Source: Granulicella sp. UBA5172 (GTDB taxonomy: Bacteria; Acidobacteriota; Terriglobia; Terriglobales; Acidobacteriaceae). Taken from it: a stretch of 10,050 nucleotides of DNA. Of this stretch, positions 6,009-10,050 are shown piece by piece (the first letter of the stretch is position 1; every line of letters starts with the position of its first letter). The notes beneath the pieces were generated by a model. The model did no database searches. It was not told the origin of the DNA and saw only the letters and a program-made list of their open reading frames with translations. Made by a program: the position numbers and the translations under genes. Location of the stretch: NCBI GenBank assembly GCA_002413385.1, contig DHWW01000287.1, forward strand, positions 1-10,050. The letters are read 5' to 3'.

Positions 6009-7238
6009 TTAGGTCTTTGGCCCAAAGAAGGCGATCAGGGACACTTCGAAAGTAGACTGACCGTCGACTGCGGACGGAATACCGTTTTTCTGAAAGTACA
6101 GTTGGTCCGAATGATCGTGGCGATACTCTGCTCTGGCGAGAATGCCAGGATGAATGAGATAGTCTCCCGTGATCGTCACTTCATTCAGCTTCTGGGGAAG
6201 GCCAGTCGTGAATCCGTTGGGATCAGTGAAGTACTCTCCGCGCACCGTTGCCGTCACCTTTGACGTTGCCTGCACGTGGGCCGCACCTGCTATTCCTTGC
6301 CAGTGCGCCAGGCTGCCGACGCCGGTATTTGTGGCATTGGCGTTCCGGTTCTGACCATAGTCGTAGTTGATGTAGGCGTTGAACTTTGCCGTCGGCGTCA
6401 GCAGCAGAGTCGTATCGATCAGGTTCCGGTAGCCGTGATCAGTATTGTTATTCTCTGGCCCAACATAATAGTTGCCACTCAGGGTGTAATACTTCTTGGC
6501 TTGAACCGCCGTAAGGCCAATCGTCTTACCCGAGTTATTGTCGAAGATATTGTTCCATCCCTGAACCACCTGCACGCCAGCGGTAATCGTGGAACTAACC
6601 GGCATACTGGTGCGCAGTCCAAAGTGATAGTACGGAATGGCCAGGGCGAAGAGGAGCGAACGGGAATAATTCCAGTTGTCACCCGACTCGCACACTTCAG
6701 CCCCCGCCGAAGTTACGAACTGCCCAAAATCCGCCTCAAAGCCCTTCCACTTCGCAGGCTTTGCCGAAACAAACATCTGCTCCACATACTTGAGGCCGCC
6801 ACCTGACGGATTTGCCGGGTGCATCACATCAAACATCGATCCAAAGCCGACGTCAGCCCGAATGCCAAACGGAGCAGGATCATGCGCCAGCGTGATCCTG
6901 GCCTCCGTAAGCGAAACCGTATTGGCGCGAATATCAAAGTTCCGTAACTGCGTATCTCCATTGTCAGGATGATTCGCGTCGAAGTTATAGTAGCCATCGA
7001 GGATACTGCTCACGGTGATCGGGCTCTTGGCGAGAGGTGTGGGCTCCGGAGCTGCGGCAGGAGCCGAGATTACCAGTGAAGCAGGAGCTGCCGGAGCCGC
7101 AGCAGCGGCGGTGGTCGCAGGTGCCACAGAACTGGAGACCTGCGCTGTTGCATAGTGTGCAGCTTGAAAAACGAGGAGGGTCCCGAAGAAGGCAGTGAGG
7201 ATCTGGCGTGTAATTTTAGTGATCAAAGATATGTCCAT
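6009..7238 (-). CDS. Outer-membrane beta-barrel porin, BBP2/OmpL-like
   Basis: A 409-residue exported protein. Residues 1-32 form a signal peptide: basic KITRQ, a hydrophobic core, and likely cleavage after YATA. An Ala/Pro-rich low-complexity stretch follows (about 33-70). From SSILDGYYNF onward the protein shows alternating aromatic and polar strands typical of an outer-membrane barrel. Segments such as VSLTEARITLAHDPAPFGIR, KGFEADFGQFVTSAGAE, WNYSRSLLFALAIPYYHFGL and VQGWNNIFDNNSGKT resemble the BBP2 (OmpL-like porin-2) family, common in Acidobacteriota. It probably lets small solutes through the outer membrane. Lying 82 bases upstream of amt on the same strand, it may serve ammonium or amine uptake; this is inference from position. 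GGGGAG is present but only two bases before the ATG, so translation may be modest. No alternative upstream start is in frame. Confidence 0.8.
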   Translation of the reverse strand: MDISLITKITRQILTAFFGTLLVFQAAHYATAQVSSSVAPATTAAAAAPAAPASLVISAPAAAPEPTPLAKSPITVSSILDGYYNFDANHPDNGDTQLRNFDIRANTVSLTEARITLAHDPAPFGIRADVGFGSMFDVMHPANPSGGGLKYVEQMFVSAKPAKWKGFEADFGQFVTSAGAEVCESGDNWNYSRSLLFALAIPYYHFGLRTSMPVSSTITAGVQVVQGWNNIFDNNSGKTIGLTAVQAKKYYTLSGNYYVGPENNNTDHGYRNLIDTTLLLTPTAKFNAYINYDYGQNRNANATNTGVGSLAHWQGIAGAAHVQATSKVTATVRGEYFTDPNGFTTGLPQKLNEVTITGDYLIHPGILARAEYRHDHSDQLYFQKNGIPSAVDGQSTFEVSLIAFFGPKT

Positions 7239-7708
7239 TTCTCCCCGCGATTGGCAAATGAATCGTCGAGGGACCCAGTACTTGGGCGGATTGAATTGAG
7301 CTGCCTATACCCCTCCCTGGGCCCCTGCTTCATAAGAAGCCTGCAGGTTATGAATTGCCCAGCTGGAGAGCGTTGCGTCGTACTTGATGCTCCAGGGGAG
7401 TTGAGCTAAGTTAACCCGTAAGGCCATAAAAAAGGCATAAAGATTGTGAGATTATGAAATGAATCACATCTGACGTCGTCGGGAGGCCACCGGACCGAGG
7501 AATAAGAGGTTTGGGATCATCGTGACTTTCTCTCTGAAGTCCCATACATGGTTAGCAAACCCCGAAAAGCATGCGCACAACTTTTAGCCTCCGTCTCAAG
7601 CCCCGCCAGATTGCGCATTGACCCTGGGCTTATTGAGAGCTAGCTACTGCACCCTCACATTCACTCGGCAAGAACCAGCGAACGCCATAAGCGCGAGTTC
7701 AATCTTTT
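7239..7708. other. Divergent intergenic region, porin / sensor kinase
   Basis: These 470 bases separate the divergent porin and sensor-kinase genes and must hold both promoters. I see no supported gene. Visible structure includes the near-palindrome CCCAGTACTTGGG (7274-7286), a small hairpin GCTTC-ATAA-GAAGC near 7329-7342, and an A-rich stretch with repeated GGCCATAA/GGCATAA around 7428-7441. TTGACC at 7618-7623 is a good -35 match for the kinase gene, but the element 17 bases on (TAGCTA) is a poor -10. I found no sigma-54 -24/-12 element (GG-N10-GC with TTGC) on either strand. Confidence 0.6.
7274..7286. promoter_or_regulatory. Possible operator: CCCAGTACTTGGG
   Basis: A 13-base inverted repeat, CCCA-GTACT-TGGG, 36 bases upstream of the porin start on its 5' side. 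Its position suits an operator or 5'-UTR element for the porin-amt genes. A half-site this short can arise by chance. Confidence 0.25.
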
Positions 7709-9232
7709 ATGTTGCGATCTCTCCATTACCGGCTCGGCTCTCTTCGAACTCGCTTTTCCCACCGTCGAGACGCGCTCATACTGCAATGCCTCCTCGGCGT
7801 GCTCCTCGCGCCATTGCTTGCCCGTGCAGGTTTGGCCATGGGTTTGGATCTATCGATCCTGAGCCTGTCGTTTTTCTTCCTGACCGTCCTATTCGCCGCA
7901 CACTACGGCTTCTGGCAAGCTACGGCCTTTGCTGTCTCGGAAGTACTCTGCCTAACTTACTTCTCTGCTCCCCCAGCGTTCATCGGTCATATCGCTGCAC
8001 CTCGCAATTTGCTCGTCATCATCCTCCTCGATGCGACCGCACTTGTGGTCAGTCGTATTTCCGCGAGGGCACACGCCTACGCCGCCGAGAGTGATATTCA
8101 ACGTCATAGGACACAGCGCCTCCACGCCGTCAGTCACAACGTTCTCCTTCTCAATCTGCACGACTCTCCCGAGAGACAAATTGCCGAGTTCATCGAGCAG
8201 GAATTTGAGTTGGACGCAGTGGCAATTGTGAGTAGCCAGCCCGGTGCAGTTGGAGCCGCCGGCCTGTGGGCGAAAGAAAGCCTGGATACTCTCGAAGAGA
8301 GGCTTCGCGCATTGGCTGCCGCCCAGCCCGCGGTCGACGGCGTATCAGTCCAGCCGCTACTCAGCGCCAGGGGCCCGGTCGGATCGCTCCTGATACTCGG
8401 CGCGGTTCCCCCGCTGGTTCTCGATTCGTTGGCATCCCTCGCATCACTCGCACTGGAACGTCACCGCGCCTTCATCAACGAAGGTGCAGCCGATGCAGCA
8501 CGCAAAACGGAACAGCTTCGGACTACGGTCCTTGACGGCCTCGCACACGCCTTCAAAACTCCTTTGACGATCATTCGTGCTGCTAGTTCGGGATTGCTCG
8601 AAGCTGGCCACCTGGATGAGGGGCAACACGAACTCACCCAGATGATCGACGAGCAGTCACAGAAACTCGACGAATTGACCACCCGTCTGCTCGAGACCGC
8701 CAGAATTGAAGGCGAGAACATGTGCCTTCAACTAGAGACTGTCGATGTGCCTGCCCTTATTCATGAGGCTGTTCGGGAATTTCATGCCGAGTGGCCCGAT
8801 CCTTCCGATCATTTCACCAGCTATCCGCCAATCAACATCTGCATCGAGGGAGTCACGAATCCCGTAGCCGCAGACTACGACATGATCGCCTCGACCTTGA
8901 AAGAGTTGTTGATCAATGCAGTGAAATACTCAACCGTTGGCTCACCCATCACAATTGGACTGGCTGAGAGTCCAAACGAATTGACTCTCTCGGTGCAGAG
9001 CCACGGCGAAGTCATTCGCATGGAAGACCGCGACCGCATCTTTGAGAGGTTCTATCGCGGGCTCAACCATCGCCACGCCGCACCAGGAACAGGTATCGGA
9101 CTCTCTGTTGCGCGAAGGGTTACAGAGGCCCACGGCGGTCATATCTGGGTAACAAGCAACGAACAGGCCGGCACAACGTTCCATCTGTCCCTACCGACCC
9201 ATGTCGAAGCGCCGGCCAGCGCGAAAGGATAG
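7709..9232 (+). CDS. DUF4118 (KdpD-like) membrane sensor histidine kinase
   Basis: A 507-residue sensor kinase. Four closely packed helices within residues about 22-115 form a DUF4118 domain like the membrane part of KdpD, but the N-terminal KdpD/Usp domains are missing, so it is not a true KdpD. A GAF-like region covers about 140-255. The kinase core has an H-box LAHAFKTPLTII with phospho-acceptor His280, an N-box LKELLINAVKYS with Asn403, and a G2-box GTGIGLSVARR. The G1-box, usually DxGxG, reads SHGEV (431-435), lacking the Asp; kinases with non-Asp G1 boxes are known, so activity is still likely. The start is fixed at ATG 7709 because TAA lies in frame at 7688, though no Shine-Dalgarno sequence is clear. 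The response regulator follows by four bases. The signal is unknown; divergent placement beside the porin-amt genes suggests these as targets. Confidence 0.9.
   Translation: MLRSLHYRLGSLRTRFSHRRDALILQCLLGVLLAPLLARAGLAMGLDLSILSLSFFFLTVLFAAHYGFWQATAFAVSEVLCLTYFSAPPAFIGHIAAPRNLLVIILLDATALVVSRISARAHAYAAESDIQRHRTQRLHAVSHNVLLLNLHDSPERQIAEFIEQEFELDAVAIVSSQPGAVGAAGLWAKESLDTLEERLRALAAAQPAVDGVSVQPLLSARGPVGSLLILGAVPPLVLDSLASLASLALERHRAFINEGAADAARKTEQLRTTVLDGLAHAFKTPLTIIRAASSGLLEAGHLDEGQHELTQMIDEQSQKLDELTTRLLETARIEGENMCLQLETVDVPALIHEAVREFHAEWPDPSDHFTSYPPINICIEGVTNPVAADYDMIASTLKELLINAVKYSTVGSPITIGLAESPNELTLSVQSHGEVIRMEDRDRIFERFYRGLNHRHAAPGTGIGLSVARRVTEAHGGHIWVTSNEQAGTTFHLSLPTHVEAPASAKG
9224..9229 (+). promoter_or_regulatory. 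Response-regulator ribosome binding site
   Basis: AAAGGA at 9224-9229 forms the last two codons of the sensor-kinase gene and stands seven bases before ATG 9237. It fixes the regulator start at 9237 rather than the in-frame ATG at 9201, which would overlap the kinase gene and lacks the family's N-terminal fit. Confidence 0.7.
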
Positions 9233-9236
9233 TGAA

Positions 9237-9947
9237 ATGAAAGCAAAGCTTCTTGTTGTAGATGATGAAATCGCAATCCACAAAGTAATCGCCAGCACAT
9301 TGCGCCCTCTTGGCTTCGAAGTCATTGGATCTGCGCGGGGGGAAGAGGCAATCTCCCTGATCGGCCTATCGCACTTCGATACGGTGCTGCTCGATATCAA
9401 CATGCCCGGCATGGGCGGCATTGCAGCTTGCCGCGCTATTCGCCGCATTGCCCCCACACTCCCAATTCTGATGTTGACCGTTCGCAACTCGGTCGACGAC
9501 AAAGTTGAAGCGTTGGAAGCGGGTGCCGACGACTACATTACAAAGCCTTTTGCAATTCGAGAGTTGGTGGCACGCGTAAACGCTGCGATCCGGCGTGGCC
9601 AGTCACCAGCGCTGGCCGATACCCCCATCTGCATTGGCGACGTCTCCCTCTGCGGCCAAAGCCGAGTCTTCCTCAAGAGAGGCGACCCCATTCCTCTTAC
9701 CCGGACTCAGTTCGATATCCTTCATCTACTCATGTGCAGTCAGGGGAGGCCCGTCACTCACAAGAAGATATTGAGCACCGTCTGGGGCACCGAGTTCAAA
9801 GATCACATCGAGTACCTCAGGACCTATGTCCGCGAATTGCGCAAGCGAATTGAAGACGATCCCGCCCACCCCGAGTACCTGCTAACCGTTCCCTGCGTGG
9901 GCTATCGCTTTCGCGATGAACCCACATCTCACCGATCCCTGTACTAG
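9237..9947 (+). CDS. OmpR/KdpE-like DNA-binding response regulator
   Basis: A 236-residue cytoplasmic regulator. The receiver domain (about 1-118) has the acidic pair Asp9/Asp10 in LLVVDDE, phospho-acceptor Asp53 in LLDINMPGM, switch Thr82 in LMLTVRN and Lys104 in DDYITKPF, so all active-site residues are intact. A winged-helix Trans_reg_C domain fills about 135-230, with LTRTQFDILHLL, the recognition-helix region HIEYLRTYVRELRKRIEDD and the closing VPCVGYRFR hairpin. This is the OmpR/PhoB class, closest in style to KdpE, which fits its DUF4118 partner kinase. It is the evident target of that kinase: same operon, ATG four bases after the kinase stop. No kdpFABC genes lie in the window, so potassium control cannot be claimed. 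The facing porin-amt promoter region is a plausible binding target. Confidence 0.94.
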   Translation: MKAKLLVVDDEIAIHKVIASTLRPLGFEVIGSARGEEAISLIGLSHFDTVLLDINMPGMGGIAACRAIRRIAPTLPILMLTVRNSVDDKVEALEAGADDYITKPFAIRELVARVNAAIRRGQSPALADTPICIGDVSLCGQSRVFLKRGDPIPLTRTQFDILHLLMCSQGRPVTHKKILSTVWGTEFKDHIEYLRTYVRELRKRIEDDPAHPEYLLTVPCVGYRFRDEPTSHRSLY

Positions 9948-10001
9948 CCCGGATAATTCGTGAAGGTTGAAAAAGCGAAAGTCTCATGTGCTACAAACAT
10001 G

Positions 10002-10028
10002 TTGTTGCGACTGGGTTTGGGGCAACAA
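10002..10028 (+). terminator. Weak stem-loop after the response-regulator gene
   Basis: TTGTTGC (10002-10008) can pair with GCAACAA (10022-10028) across a 13-base loop, about 55 bases after the regulator stop. The stem is AT-rich and no T-run follows, so it is at best a weak terminator. The remaining bases from 9948 to the right edge show no gene. Confidence 0.25.
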
Positions 10029-10050
10029 GAGAGGCTATCGCGTGACCGAC

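Noticed and set aside
6276..6806. 176-codon plus-strand frame opposite the porin gene
   Set aside because: No ribosome binding site or motif, and the opposite strand has signal peptide plus porin features.
7618..7646. Possible sigma-70 promoter TTGACC-17-TAGCTA for the sensor kinase
   Set aside because: The -35 matches well, but the -10 matches only two of six positions; not strong enough to list as a promoter.
7239..7708. Sigma-54 promoter expected for nitrogen genes
   Set aside because: No GG-N10-GC element with TTGC was found by eye on either strand.
1..10050. CRISPR arrays, insertion sequences, tRNA or rRNA genes
   Set aside because: No regularly spaced repeats, transposase motifs, terminal inverted repeats, or tRNA/rRNA-like sequence seen.

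Overview
The window looks like chromosome from an Acidobacteriota bacterium of the Terriglobia (Granulicella, Terriglobus or Edaphobacter type). The clues are a moderately GC-rich composition, a BBP2-type outer-membrane porin beside an ammonium transporter, DUF4118 (KdpD-like) two-component signalling, and PknB-like kinase and PP2C genes with no cell-wall or PASTA context. This is an inference from gene style; there is no rRNA or other taxonomic marker in view.

Layout. At the left edge (18-380, minus) is a four-helix SMR/EmrE-like membrane protein. Diverging from it, after about 200 bases holding short direct repeats, is a plus-strand pair: a tiny two-helix membrane protein (584-763, TTG start) whose stop codon overlaps the start of a divergent Amt/Rh-family protein (760-2037). 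That Amt protein has Gln in place of the first pore histidine. It converges with a long minus-strand block. Read in transcription order, the block holds a BBP2 porin (7238-6009), an Amt ammonium transporter broken by a one-base frameshift (5926-4378), the PII protein GlnK (4284-3946), a PP2C phosphatase (3832-3032) and a tail-anchored Ser/Thr kinase (3031-2051). Diverging from the porin across a 470-base intergenic region is a plus-strand two-component system: a DUF4118 sensor kinase (7709-9232) and an OmpR/KdpE-like regulator (9237-9947). The last 100 bases contain no gene that I can support.

How the genes may work together. Porin, Amt and GlnK form a plausible ammonium route: outer-membrane passage, inner-membrane transport and PII gating. 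The PP2C and kinase abut exactly (stop TAG followed at once by ATG) and lie directly after glnK. This suggests Ser/Thr phospho-signalling linked to nitrogen status, though the cyanobacterial PII phosphosite Ser49 is Arg here. A second, unusual Amt-like protein with its own small coupled membrane protein closes the cluster. If the frameshift is real, this variant is the only intact Amt in the window.

Most noteworthy are the small protein plus His-to-Gln Amt pair, the amt frameshift, and the glnK-PP2C-kinase arrangement.
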